A stretch of DNA of 64,000 bases, from NCBI GenBank assembly GCA_025331125.1, contig JAOALB010000144.1, positions 19,945 through 83,944 on the forward strand, given 5' to 3'. The DNA is from Mycogone perniciosa (lineage: Eukaryota; Ascomycota; Sordariomycetes; Hypocreales; Hypocreaceae). The first letter of the stretch is position 1; each line of letters starts with the position of its first letter. Made by a program: the position numbers and the translations under genes. The notes below the pieces were generated by a model. It ran no database searches. It saw only the letters and a program-made list of their open reading frames with translations, and was not told where the DNA came from. Below are positions 11,413 to 23,338 of the stretch, one piece after another.

Positions 11413-13809
11413 CCGCTTTGACGCGCCGACCGAGCGATGTTTTCGATCACCGACTAGGTTCGAGGGTATTTGGTGTTTTGGCGACGATTTGCGAATTGTT
11501 TTGGGTTTTTGATTCATTCTGCTTTCGGCTCAGGGAAAGGTTTTGGGGGCAAGAGAAGGGATAGACTGGGAACACACAAAAAAGGTTTAGGAGCTGTCCG
11601 TGTTTCAAACCTGCGAACGAGACGCACGCAATGTCATAGATCCGATCATACACATGAGCCCCCAAAATCAGGGTAATAATTCGTCGTTAATTTAAAGTCA
11701 TGGCGTCGCCGCCAACCACAAATCGTTTTTTCGGGATCTAATCTCTCGTCCGCCCTAGCATGTGTGAATATATAGTGATGGTGAAGAGGTGGGTGGATAC
11801 CTAGCCTTAGCTTCACCGGTTGATCTCCTCGCGATAGGGCTCTCCATGGAGTCCCTCTCCCCAGAGTCTCTGTCTACGGCACCCGGACATGTCCAGAAGT
11901 ATAGACGCGTAAACGGGACCGAGGAGGGTGGTGGATAAGTGGGAACGGACGTCGCCAACAGCCGTGGGTGTGGAACCAGTTGCCCGGCGAAGTGGGACTC
12001 GACACACCGGCACGGAGTCGGGGGTCCCTAGGGGGATCGGGACTCGTTGGGCCGTGTCAGTGGTGGCAGCCCATCATATGGGTCTCCTCAGGCTGTCGTA
12101 CAGGGGCAGCAACGCGGGCTGCAGATTCGGATCTTGGTTCGAGGCAGTGATCTCGTCCCCTAGCCACTGCATCTCAGCCATGGATGTGGCGGCTTGCGCC
12201 AATCTCAGAGACTGGCGCGGGACTGCACATCAGTCGATCCTAGAGGCTGGATAGCAATGCCGGAGGTCCATTAGCTAGCGCTCAGTCCCTCTTGTTTCCC
12301 CGCAGAAGGCCGGGGAATGGCGTCGTCGCGGGTAGTTGAGGGCATTCACCCGGCGTTTGGAGCTGGCGAGAAGCGCAGACGATGCGTCCTTTTTTATACG
12401 GCGTAGACTACCTTTTTTTTTCCTTTTCTGTTCTCTCTTCGACGGCGATCCCGATAAGAGCCCAATCCATCGGACTTGGACAAACGTAAAGAAATTTCCT
12501 CGGTTCTGATACTTGGGCAACGGTTTGTTGGTCACAAAGAGAGGGTGTCTTGTGGTGGGGTTTGGCCATATCGTTCGTTTGCGGTAGTGGGGGCGGGGTT
12601 GGAAAGTAGCCTATCTCTGCCGCCTGCTAAATTGTTTGCATGGCCTAAACCAGTTTTTTTGCTCCATCGCCATATGATCACCACCCGACTCCCCCCTCCC
12701 ATATTCAGTGCTTCCCTCTCCTTCTGGGGGTATATCTATCTATTCTGTGTGGGCCAATGCGGCCCAAGTCTTTGCAGCCTGAAGGAGCTCGAGCATACAT
12801 ATGTACACCCCTTGGCGAAAACAAATGTGTCATTAAACACAAAAATCCTGTGGTCCTTCATCTCCCGTTGTCCCGTCTTACTGCAGATGTTGCCCCGGCT
12901 CTTGCATCACAGCCCAAACGGACAAGAGAAAAAAAAAACAAAATGTCGCGCACGTCACGTTGCACGTATGAGTAATACGTTACTGGCTGATGTCGGTGCC
13001 TTGTCACGATACACAGCATGTGCTCGCTTCCACGTCATGAAACTGGCAGCCCATCACCATTTGCGAGGCTATCGGGTAGGTGGACAGAACAGCTTCCGAC
13101 ACCACACCCTCCTTTTCGCTTCCAGGCCTCTCTATCGACTTCTTCCGAGACCCAGTCGGAGCGCCTTCTCATGCCCTGACGGGCAACCCCTGTCTTGCTG
13201 CAGCTCATTTTGCACGCAGGTGATGGACATGCAGCTTCACGTTGCGCCACTGGAGGTGCCCCCGCTAGGCCAGCAATGGGACGCGGAGCAACCAGCACGA
13301 TGCCTTGCTCTGCCCAGGAGGAGTATTATGCCCATCCTTGAAATTAAGTCGATGTGACCGATCATCCGACGTGTCCCTCTTCCGCGGGCGACTGACTCGA
13401 TACACTGAGACATGCAGGCTTGAGCCATATGAGTACCTACCCACCTATATTTCGCAGCCGTAGGCGAGGACTATGGGCGACGGCGATACACGCAGTCCGT
13501 GCCTGGCCTACGTTAGTGCTCTACGAAGCAGAGCAGATCGGCTACGATTTGAGGCCCTGATGATCGGTCACGGCTCACCGGGTCCATACTACTGTGTATG
13601 TATGTACGAGTAGGTTCGCAAGCTCAGCCACTATAGGTAGGTACATACATGCACGACAGACATCCAGATCAGTTCACATAATGTTCATTTGCCAATTATA
13701 ATTAACAGGACCTAGAAGCCCGCCCTAAACCCATACGCATGAAAGCACCGTTCATTCGCCCACCTAAGCCGCATGTTACCACACCAGAGTGGGACGAGCA
13801 CAAATCAGA
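11413..13809. other. Gene-poor intergenic region
   Basis: About 2.4 kb of mixed composition. The first part would be the downstream exon of the transcript suggested at 11201. Short frames occur but none shows a domain, a consistent splice model or codon use like the neighbouring genes. Confidence 0.45.
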
Positions 13810-14571
13810 TCAGGCCAGTAAGCCGAGCATCCCCAGCACTACGGCAATTGTGCCCTCCTCGACGTTGACGTCTCCCACGTATCCAACATGGCCGCGTCCA
13901 TACTGGGTGCAAGCGACAGGGGTTTCGTCGCTGTCTGGTGGTCCTGGGAGGGGAACATAGGACTCGACGATCGAGTTCTCGGTCGGCAAGTACCACGACT
14001 CGTGGCGCTCCACACCCTGTAGAAAGAGAGCCTTTTGGCTGTATGATTCAAAGAGCTCGTTCCTGAAAGAAGCATTGACTGCCCCACGGTTCAAGGCCAA
14101 GGTAGTGCGGTGTCGGGAGCCAGCTTCCCATGGAAGGTCCCAAGTGCCACCAAAGAACCTGTCCAGTTTTTCGTGGTTGGCTTTGGCGAACGCGCCACCG
14201 AAGACAACGGTACCACCCCCGGCAGCATATTGGACGAGCTTCCGAGATAAAACTTCGTTGCTGGAGAGCATGATGTCTGGATCGACCACAAGAACAGCCT
14301 TTGGCGGACCGTATTCGGCAAAGAGGGCAAGAGCATGCGAACTGTTGTGGGCATGTCTGAGATTCGACCTTTCGAAGAGCATGTTCACGAGGCGGTTGTG
14401 GTCATATTGGAACTCCGACTGCTCCAAATCGGCGCCAAAACTGACAGTAAAGACGAGCGGCTTGTCGTCCTGGCTCTCAGTGAACTGGCCATCCACAGCG
14501 TCGCCTGCAGCGGTTGGCCTGGCCTGTTCAATGTTGACAGGCGACAAGACGAGAGAAGAGGGAGCAGACAT
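13810..14571 (-). CDS. Conserved fungal protein of unknown function, possible glutamine-amidotransferase-like fold
   Basis: Single-exon protein of 253 aa from an ATG at 14571. The same frame is open upstream, but that part reads as simple-sequence leader. Features include KAVLVVDPDIML (beta strand plus turn) and YAAGGGTVVFGGAFA, a strand-turn-strand as in class I amidotransferase-like domains. Then come DRFFGGTWDLPWEAGSRHRTT and a C-terminal YGRGHVGYVGDVNVEEGT segment of the kind that closes such folds. There is no Cys nucleophile in the expected GC[HN]G setting, so amidotransferase chemistry is unlikely. The fold guess is inference; the family has no function I can name. A TATATA box lies about 160 bp upstream on this strand. 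Confidence 0.7.
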   Translation of the reverse strand: MSAPSSLVLSPVNIEQARPTAAGDAVDGQFTESQDDKPLVFTVSFGADLEQSEFQYDHNRLVNMLFERSNLRHAHNSSHALALFAEYGPPKAVLVVDPDIMLSSNEVLSRKLVQYAAGGGTVVFGGAFAKANHEKLDRFFGGTWDLPWEAGSRHRTTLALNRGAVNASFRNELFESYSQKALFLQGVERHESWYLPTENSIVESYVPLPGPPDSDETPVACTQYGRGHVGYVGDVNVEEGTIAVVLGMLGLLA

Positions 14572-14726
14572 GGTGTTGTATGACGACGACGAAGGCAATG
14601 AATGAATGATAATGGCTATGGTGAAGATGAATGAAGAATGATAATGAAAAAAATGAAGAAAGAAGATTGAAGAGGGGGAAGTGGTGGTTGTTTGGACTTG
14701 CGTTGTCGGTTGAGTCGATGGGCGGG

Positions 14727-14733
14727 ATATATA
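14727..14733 (-). promoter_or_regulatory. Probable TATA box of the 13810-14571 gene
   Basis: Minus strand reads GTTATATATCCCGCC. It lies about 160 bp upstream of the ATG at 14571, a usual distance for a filamentous fungus. Confidence 0.4.
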
Positions 14734-14739
14734 ACCCAA

Positions 14740-17700
14740 CAGCCGGCCGGTACTGCCAGACTCTCCAGGGGATACAAAGGATACAAAAGGCCAAAAAGCG
14801 TAAGCCGCAATGCGGGTAGATGCTCGGAACTATCAAATGTGAAGGCAACATTCCGTCTGCCGGGGATATATACTCCACACCAGGCTTGGGCTGCTGTTTG
14901 CCTCGTCGGTATGTATGTATGCTTGCTGCTGTGGTACATGATTTCTTGTTTTCGTTTTCAAATTACTGCTTCCGGGCTGCCAACAGCCGATACTTGTCGT
15001 AAGACAAGAACACCCCCCTCCCCATATCCGATACGCCAACATGCTGCTGATATTGAGTTCTAGACATGGTCCTATGCACGGTATGGTCTTTTCGTGGAAC
15101 GGACCGGTGGCACAGGCCGGTCGCCGCGCCCACGTTTAATGGTGGGATCTCACGACTCACTCCCCCATATGTGGAGCTTCATGCAACTAGACGTCTGGGC
15201 CATGCGCTGTAACCGCAGATATGCAGTTGCACCGAATCAGAAAGCTCTGTTCGGCGCTCCCGTCATTGTTTTTATGTCCTTACCGGGGGGGTTGAGTAAT
15301 ATAGGTGGCTTCCCAGACTGGAGTTATAAAAGGCAAACAAAAGGTCGAGGCCATCGTCTTGCATCCGGTGAGGCGTGTCGTACAAACATCGGGGGAGGGA
15401 GGACATGTGTGCGCCCGAGAGACAATACACGGATACACACCCGAGATAAATCGGAATACACAGTTGTCAAAAGCCGTGGAAAAAACCGATAGACGAAGGA
15501 TACTAATTTGAGGACTGGCTGACGGGCGACAGGACACTATGCATACTCCGTACAGAGCACTTACTCTGCCTTTCTTTGGCATATTTACGAAGTAGAGAAG
15601 GATGAGGAGGTTTAATGCCGAGTGGGAGCTCGTGGAGGAGGGTACAGGAATTGTGATGGCCACGCCCAAGATGCTTCTCGTGCCATCCACAATGTGCAGC
15701 GTGCGAACCGGTGAAGGACACGATGAGCTCAAAGAAGTGCTCTAATGCCTCACCGGGCGAATACTGTGTTGCACGACATGCGCTTTGATCACCAACGTAG
15801 ACGACATCTGACAAAAAGTAGCACCGAGGTGGCATCTCGGAGGGAAAACAGACCGCGGTGGTTGATTGCACTGCATTCACCACAGCCGATATGATATGTC
15901 AACGCCACCGTTTTTGTTCAACAAATCCAACGGTGTTTGTTGCACCCAGACGCCCCGAGATGGATCTCTTTGACAAGATATCACACCGAGAAGGTAGTAT
16001 TATTACTTTTGTTTGTTGTTGTTGTCGACCTTGGGAAGGATGTGGGAAGAGGAGAGACCAGACCAGGTCTGGGCGTTCATGTTGGCGTGTTTGGCCTGCA
16101 GAGAGCACAAGCATAGCCCCCCTTCGCTCCCCACCCACCGGCCTGATGAGAAGCTCTTATCGGATGTCAGGTAGGCAAGGGAGGGAGGTGGATGCGGCGG
16201 GGGAGACGAGAGGCCACAAGGCAGCCAGCCACATGCCTTGGCCGGCCATTTATGCAGCCAGTGGTTGGGAAGTGAGGGAGTCGAGTGCCCGGCTTTCTGC
16301 TTTCCGGTCTGACTTGACCAACTGATGTAGTTTGCTTGATGCGATTGAGGGCGATGAGGGCGATGATTATCCCGATCGCCAGCTTGTGTTTGCAGAGGAC
16401 TGCATCGGGGAAGACAAGGCGGATGATTTGCACGGAAATGGCCGCCAGGTGGGAGAGAGTGTGTGGTATTATGTGGGTGTGCGTGCGCTTTCACCCGGGA
16501 GGAATTGGACCTTGTCCAGGCACGCGTACACACTCGTTTGGGAATTCCCGAAGCCAAGAGCAGGCCAACAGAGCAGGCCAGCATGTACGAAGTATCTGCT
16601 CCGTATTCAGTACGGAGTAAGATGGCTTGGCTTGTACATTCTGACCCCTCCCAATTAGAGGTGTGGGCTGGACTGGCGTTCTGGGCTGGCCATGCGATAC
16701 GATACGATACCTACCTCTTCCGGCCCCATTCGCCCGTCTGTCTGAGAGACCGGGGGCGACCTCTCCATCGGATCAATCATCGGTGGCTCGACCAGACTCA
16801 CTGAGTGCGGTCTCGTGAGCCCTCTCGACGAGCCCTCGAGGATGGCTGCTGCCCCTCTGCAGATCGATGATTTGTTGCTGTGCACGAGCGCCAGTGAGCG
16901 GCTGGATAGACAGACCCGGTTTAAGGCCAGGTCAGGCCAGCCAGCCTCCCCTCCCCTTCTTGCCCGAGCAGTAGGTGATAGTAATGGATTTTCTGCAGTG
17001 AGACGCGAATAACCCCAGCAAAGCCATCATGACCAACGAGCGACGGGTCCATGCTGCTGGGAAATGATGAGAGACGAGGCCGAGACAAACCCAGCCAACA
17101 GCCAGTAACTGGGCACTTAATAATAATAGCAGCACACGAACAAGGCAATTGTTAACGTCAGGGCCAAATCTCGGTCCGCTCCACACACCAAGATCCGTCT
17201 CCCCCATCACCATCTTTGACAACTTCTACCGAACCGATGATGGCAGTGTCATCAGCCCGTTTCTTCTCGCGCCAGGCGCCGAAACACGCGATAAAAGCCT
17301 CTCGGAAAACGAACACATCACATCACATCATCCCCGCTTCGTTAGCAAACGCTACCTACATGCTACACGCATAAATGTGTACGTGATCCGTGGGTTCGCG
17401 CCTCGCTTAGTTGGTAACTCGTCTTAGCCTCTTTCTCCCGCTCTTCCAATCGAGCCTTCAAAAGCACTCATCATGACGGGCCATGACGGGCCCTTTGTTT
17501 AGCTTCGCAGTAGCCTCCTGCGGCCCATGCCATGGCTTCCCTCAGCGCCGGGTCTCCCGCCTGTCGAAAACGTCCACGATGGATCCTAGCATGGCACATC
17601 CTCCACTTGGTTTTCCGCATTTGGTGATGGCTCTGACTGGTAGGCTGATCAGACCCAAGCTGTCCATCGAGGGCCTGTTATAAGACCATGAAGGGCATGC

Positions 17701-18386
17701 CAGATGATCCATCTTTCGAGTCCGACCTTGGCCTAAATTGGTCACCGCCACAAGATTTTTTACACCATCGTGTGCTTCTTTCTCCGCTCCAACGGTCTTA
17801 CTAGTCATGGGGGAAATGCGCAATTGGCATTGCCCTTGTTAGGATTCTAACTAACAATGCTCCCGAGACGAGACGAACCGCATGCCGTAGGCTAATCGAA
17901 AAGACAAAAAAAATCATTTACTAGCCGCTGAAAGCAAGGCCAAGGTTCATTGGCGATCCCAGCTAGTCGTATCCTTCGTAGTATGATATCGTAGACACAT
18001 AGCTTAACCGGGATACGAAGTACAAAACCGCGCTTTGCGCCCACTGCGCCGTGCCTTTGCAGCAGAAACTAGTGTCATGTTCATCAGTTCTGCTGGAGGC
18101 TTTTTGTTTTGGTCTTTCTTTCAGCGTTGCCCCGGTCTGCATCAGCCTCGGTTTCAGTTTCTTTAATCAACCAACAGCGAAGGCGGGCTTGATAGAACCA
18201 GGGAACCGAAGTGCTCTCTTGTCTCCTCCGCTCACTTTGCTCTTTGTTGCTAGTGCTATAAACCTGCCGGATCTCCTCTCTCTGTGCCATCCGTTCTTCA
18301 TTGACACTTCGGCATCGATGGTGTTGTCTCTTTCGACCCCCCGAAACTGAGATTCGTTGACAACAACCAAGTCTCACAAGCTCATT
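14740..18386. other. Long gene-poor intergenic region
   Basis: About 3.6 kb with only short overlapping frames on both strands. The stretch 15,280-15,880 has several partial frames on minus but no domain or splice consistency. It contains a short hairpin (16599-16617). The region from 18,080 on is the P450 promoter, with a TGCTATAAACC element near 18,254. Confidence 0.5.
16599..16617. repeat. Short hairpin built from the CTCCGTA/TACGGAG word
   Basis: CTCCGTA at 16599-16605 and TACGGAG at 16611-16617 are perfect inverse complements separated by five bases. This is one instance of the dispersed word family seen throughout the intergenic DNA. Confidence 0.6.
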
Positions 18387-20400
18387 ATGGCGGTTCAGGA
18401 ATACCTGGCTACCATTACTTGGGGCCAAGTTGCTGGCATCACATCCGCTCTCTGGCTCATCTATGCCATCTACTTGGCTGTTCAAAGGCTATGGCTTAGT
18501 CCTATCGCTCATATCCCCGGACCGAAGTTGGCTGCCCTGACTCAATACTATGAGTTTTACTACGACATCATCCTCGGTGGCCAATACACCTTCAAGATCC
18601 TCGAGATGCACCGTATCTATGGCCCAGTCGTCCGCATCAGTCCCTGGGAAGTCCACGTTGGAGACCACACGTTCCATTCCGAGTTGTATACGGGCCACAA
18701 TCGTCCCCGAAACAAGTGGCCTTTCTGGGCCAAGCAGGTATGCCCCCATTTTTTCAAGTTTGTTTTGTCATTACATTAGAGAACAGGCTACTGACAAGCA
18801 ATGGTACAGTTCGGCGCTCCTCGTACGTAGCCTTGATGGTGATGTCTCCCTTGGTGTTGATGGCAACTAACAACAGATAAAGACAGCAGCCTTGCTACTC
18901 TCGACCACCACCACCATAAACTACGACGGTCAGCCCTTAATCCTTTCTTCTCAACCCTGACCGTGCGAAAACTGCAGCCCGTCGTTGAAGAGCGTGTTGA
19001 CGCACTCCTGAATGCGTTTGCCAGATATGCAGCTGGACGAGGACAGGGGAAGCCCCTCGACATTGTGTACCCCTTCGCTGCATTTACGAACGGTGCGTGG
19101 AGTTACCACTGCATGTTGATCCATGTTATGTGCCGAGATTCTAATAACGACCCACAGATGTCATCAATGAATACGCATTTGCTCGAAGCGGCCGCCTGAG
19201 TATGACCTATAGTTCACCCCAGATGCGAATGCAGGGAGAGATGTGCTAATAACGCCCCGTATTAGTCGAGGAATCCGATTTCGGTGCCGAGGTGACCAAC
19301 AACTTGCTTCTGGGCACCCACATGGGAACCCTTATCAAGCACGCCAACTGGATGCTCACCATCGTCACGAGCTTGCCGGAGTCTGTCTCGGGTCGCTGTG
19401 TTCCCGGTATGCTGGTCCCACTTCAATCTTGGCGTTGCATGCGTCGCTAATGCTGGAGTTTGCGATATAGGCTGGGGTGGCTGGCTGAAGATGAAGAACG
19501 ACATCCTCAGCCATATCAGAGAGATCAAGGCTACCGAAAACACCGAGAAGTGGCAACTTGACGTCAACCACCCGACCATCTTCCACGAACTGCTCTCTTC
19601 CAAGCTGCTCCCCCCGCAGGAAAAGACCCCCGAGCGACTCGCCCAGGAAGGCCAGATTCTCGTCCAGGGCGGAACGCTTACAACTTCCTGGACTCTTTCA
19701 GTGGCAACCTTCCATCTTCTCAACCGGCCGGCGAATCTCCGCAAGCTGCGGGACGAACTCTTTGCCGCCATTCCGGACCCTAATGAAGTGATTCCCCTGT
19801 CTCAACTTGAGAATCTTCCGTATCTGAGAGCTGTTGTTAAAGAGTCTCTCCGACATGGTATCGGCACAAGCAGCCGACTCCCCCGAATCGCCCCTGACGA
19901 GTCCTTCACCATCCACGACCCACCCACCGGAAAGGACTGCCACATTCCTCCCAACACCGTCATCAGCATGAGCCCTTACAAGACCATCATAGACCCTTCC
20001 ATCTTCCCCGATCCTCTCGGCTTCCACCCTGAGCGCTGGCTTGAAAGCGAGGACCGACTCGACAAGTACCTCATGATCTTTGGCGGCGGCACGCGCAACT
20101 GTCTAGGCATGGCCCTCGCATCGGCCGAGCTGTACCTCATGCTGGCCAAGCTCTTCCGGCGATGGGGAAGCGCAGGTGTCGTTGGCGGGGCTGACGATGG
20201 TGATCGTAGACCTGGTGATGTTGGGTTCTTGAAGATTTACGAGACGACAGTACGGGATTCCCAGGTGGCTTCGGATTACTTTGTCCCTATGCCTTACAAG
20301 GTATGACATCTTGTGATGTGCTTTTTTTTTGTCTTGTGGTTGGAAGCTAACGTTTGGATAGGGTACCAAGGGCCTCCGCTTTATCCTTGAATTGTGCTGA
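18387..20400 (+). CDS. Cytochrome P450 monooxygenase (fungal microsomal type)
   Basis: Seven exons give a continuous 543-aa frame: 18387-18737, 18810-18822 (a 13-nt exon), 18877-19092, 19158-19199, 19266-19406, 19471-20300 and 20362-20400. The N-terminus has one hydrophobic helix (AGITSALWLIYAIYLAV) as ER anchor, then the IPGP hinge. The C-helix region reads DHHHHKLRRSALNPFFS. KESLR gives the ExxR motif near residue 379 and HPERW the PERF-type motif. The heme loop is FGGGTRNCLGMALA with the ligand Cys465. The overall pattern resembles the CYP58/trichodiene-oxygenase-like group; substrate unknown. Oddity: the I-helix reads GGTLTTS at residues 321-327, with Leu324 where most P450s have Asp or Glu. 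It lies 1.4 kb upstream of an MFS gene on the same strand. Confidence 0.93.
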
Positions 20401-21823
20401 ATGTCTTCAAGATATGATGATGCGTCAATGAATGATTATGAGAGATGATGACGACGGTCTTTACGGATTTTGATGGAACATTTTGAGAAACGAACTTTTG
20501 AAAGACATGCATGTGACGGGTCTTCTCATGGCAGGTTTATGTGCTCTGGCCGCACTGAGTGTTTCTTTTGTATGAATGAGCTTGTGATGTTTCTCAAGCC
20601 AGGTATTGATGATGATGATGGTGGTGGCGGCTTCTCTGCTTCGTATTATTGGATACCCTATTTCCTTTGTAGCCACTCACTCTTTTATTTACATCACATA
20701 TTATCACATATCAATAAAACAAAGTCCTAAATTCCTACCTATTTTCGGTGGGGACTGCCGCATGTATTGTGTTGGTGATGCTTGAAGATGGCATTGCTAG
20801 GATTCACAACTAAAGACGGGTAATTATGGCCGTCTTGGCGCATACAGCAGATTCCCATGTACTCGTAGTACTATCAACAGTCAGCCTCGGGTAAGATCCT
20901 TGTCTTGCATGCATGTCAGCGAAAATGAAAATTCTTTGATTGGTTATCATATCGGTATCCGTACTCTCCAATAAGAGCCAATATTTCATGGCCATAATTC
21001 GGGTACGATATGGCCTGCTCCCAGCTAGGCAGGCATCTGGGCAGCCATAACGAGGCTGAATTCGGCTGAGGACTATTCTCTACCTGTACTTCCTACTCCG
21101 TACTCGTAGGCACTGCGGGGATTCGAGGAATTGGGGGTTGAGGTGATATTGGCGAAGAGTGCGTTAGCTCACTCAGTAAGCCGCATCTCGTCGTGATGCG
21201 ACGGAGGATTAAGAGATGGACTACCGGATAATGCGGAATGCGCTGGCTGCATAGTATATACATTGTAGTAGTATTACTCGGATATTTAAATCCGTTTGGT
21301 GTTGGCGATACGTTTGTCAATGCGACAAGTTGGGCATAATTGAGAAATGAAATAATACTATCGTTTTAATATCTACAGAGTAGTGTTAGGCAGGAAATGC
21401 ATTCGGGAAGAAACACGACCGAAACGAGGTCTACCCCAGAATTCTGCTGAAAATCCCCCATTCCTGGTGCTCGGGGCCCAAAGAGGCGTTTTTTCAGGGC
21501 CCTTAGCGGCTCAGCCGAGGTCTTGTACGGAGTACGGCGAATATAAACCCCTGTAGCAGAGCCAAACAAGGGAATAGCTTCAACGTGGTCCATTTTCATG
21601 GTGGAGATTATCAACGCCGACATTTCCTGCTGCCCTTTTGAGAATCCATATTTCTCAAGTAATTGCGAGATTTTCTTTTCTTTTTTTCTCTTTTTTTCTT
21701 CTTCTTCGATTTTGTATTTAGTGTGGGTTTTCAGCGCGAGCTCGAGGGATTGCGCTTCTGCTGGTTCTACACTTTCATACGAGTACACGTTGATTTCGCC
21801 CCCTGTGACGACACGATACGAGT
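20401..21823. other. Intergenic region between P450 and MFS genes
   Basis: About 1.4 kb, AT-richer than the flanking genes, with a GATGATGATGATGGTGGTGG tract near 20,607 and TACTCCGTACTCGTA and TACGGAGTACGG words near 21,094 and 21,522. A pyrimidine-rich run at 21,670-21,720 precedes the MFS ATG. No gene seen. Confidence 0.5.
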
Positions 21824-23338
21824 ATGGCGGCCATCGATGCTGCGACCAGGAAAAGGGTCCTGAGAGTGGTCGCCTTTTCACTTCTTCTGGATCTGGTGAG
21901 TCGCGCGCCTACAAGAACATCCATCCATCCATCCATCATCTCTGGTTCCCGCTGCTTGCTGACTTGGTGCAATAATAGATCTCCTTTACCTTCATCCTCC
22001 CCCTGTTCCCCAAGCTTCTCGAATTCTACCGCGATCGCGAGGCCCCGTCTCTCCTCCTCGACGATGCGCCCAAGACGCTCTTGCAACAGGTCGTCGGCGG
22101 GCTCAACGCATACAAGGCTGCGTTTTCCAGGCCGATTGACTCCCGATATGACATCGTCTTGCTCGGCGGAGCGATGGGCTCCCTGTTTTCGTGAGTGCCT
22201 CGCCCAGTCTCCCCCCAGATATTCTACCCCCTTCAGTTGCTGATCGTGCGTTTTCTTGCGCTGTAGACTACTCCAAGCCGTTGCCTCGCCCTTGATCGGC
22301 CGTCTTTCTGACCGCTACGGCCGTCGAAACGCCCTCCTCGCCTCCATGTGCGGCAACATCCTCTCCGTCCTCCTATGGGTTGCGGCCGTCGACTTCCGCA
22401 CCTTCATCGCCAGCCGTATCGTCGGCGGCCTCTCAGAAGGAAACATCCAGCTCGCAACCGCCATGGCCAGCGATATATCCGACGAATCCACCCGCGGCTC
22501 GACCATGGCCATCATTGGCGCGTGCTTCTCTGTTGCGTTCACCTTCGGGCCAGCCCTGGGCGCGTGGCTAAGCACGATTCCGACCGTTTCTGCGAATCCG
22601 TTTGCGACAGCGGCGGGATTCAGCTTGGTACTGATTGTGCTGGAGACAGTGTACCTGTACTTTTACTTGCCAGAGACGTTGCCTTCGTTGACGGCCAAGG
22701 GGTCGCAGCCACAAGAGAAGGAGGACAAGAAGACGCAGGAGCCGCAGAAGCTGGAGAGGACGAACTCGCACTTGTTGCTTAACGCCGTGCATTTCGTCTT
22801 CTTGCTGTTCTTTTCAGGCATGGAGAGCTCGTTGTCGTTTATGAGCTACGAATTGTTTGGGTTCACCTCGGGGAAGAATGGCAGGCTACTAGGTTTCATT
22901 GGTTTGGTTGCATCCATTCTCCAGGGTGGTGTCACTCGAAGACTCCCGCCGCTCACGTCTGTTCGCATCGGTGTTGTGGCCTGTCTCGCGTCTTTCATCC
23001 TCCTGGGACGGGTCTCCAGCGTGGGTGGTCTTTATGCCGCGGTGACTTGCTTGGCTGTGACGTCTGCTACCGTAGTGACGGGTCTTAATGCTCTCAGCAG
23101 CTTCGAGGCTAGCGAGGACGAGCGCGGCAGCAAGTTGGGAATGCTGCGGAGTTGGGGTCAGTTGGGACGTGGACTGGGGCCGATACTGTTCACAAGTGTG
23201 TATTGGTGGGCTGGGAGAGAGGATGCGTACAACATGGGTGCGGTGGGCATTTCGGTTGTTGCGGTAGCGGTGCTTTTCGGTTTGAAGACACCAAAGGGGG
23301 CAGACAGGGCGAAGGCGAAGGGGAAGAAGGATCAATAA
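21824..23338 (+). CDS. MFS transporter, MFSD10/TETRAN-like
   Basis: Three exons (21824-21895, 21979-22190, 22267-23338) encode 451 aa. Introns have GTGAGT donors and TAG acceptors. The first helix reads FSLLLDLISFTFILPLFPKLLEFY, typical of the MFSD10 (tetracycline-transporter-like) group. The A-like motif GRLSDRYGRRNALLA lies between helices 2 and 3. SRIVGGLSEGNIQLATAMASD and a GxxFGPALGAW stretch mark helices 4-5. A charged loop (QPQEKEDKKTQEPQK) separates the two halves, and a Lys-rich tail ends the protein. It is likely a proton-coupled exporter of organic ions or drugs; substrate unknown. With the upstream P450 it could act as modifier plus exporter, but there is no biosynthetic backbone gene in the window. 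Confidence 0.9.

Noticed and set aside
18387..23338. Secondary-metabolite biosynthetic cluster
   Set aside because: Only a P450 and a transporter; no polyketide synthase, peptide synthetase, terpene synthase or prenyltransferase in the window.
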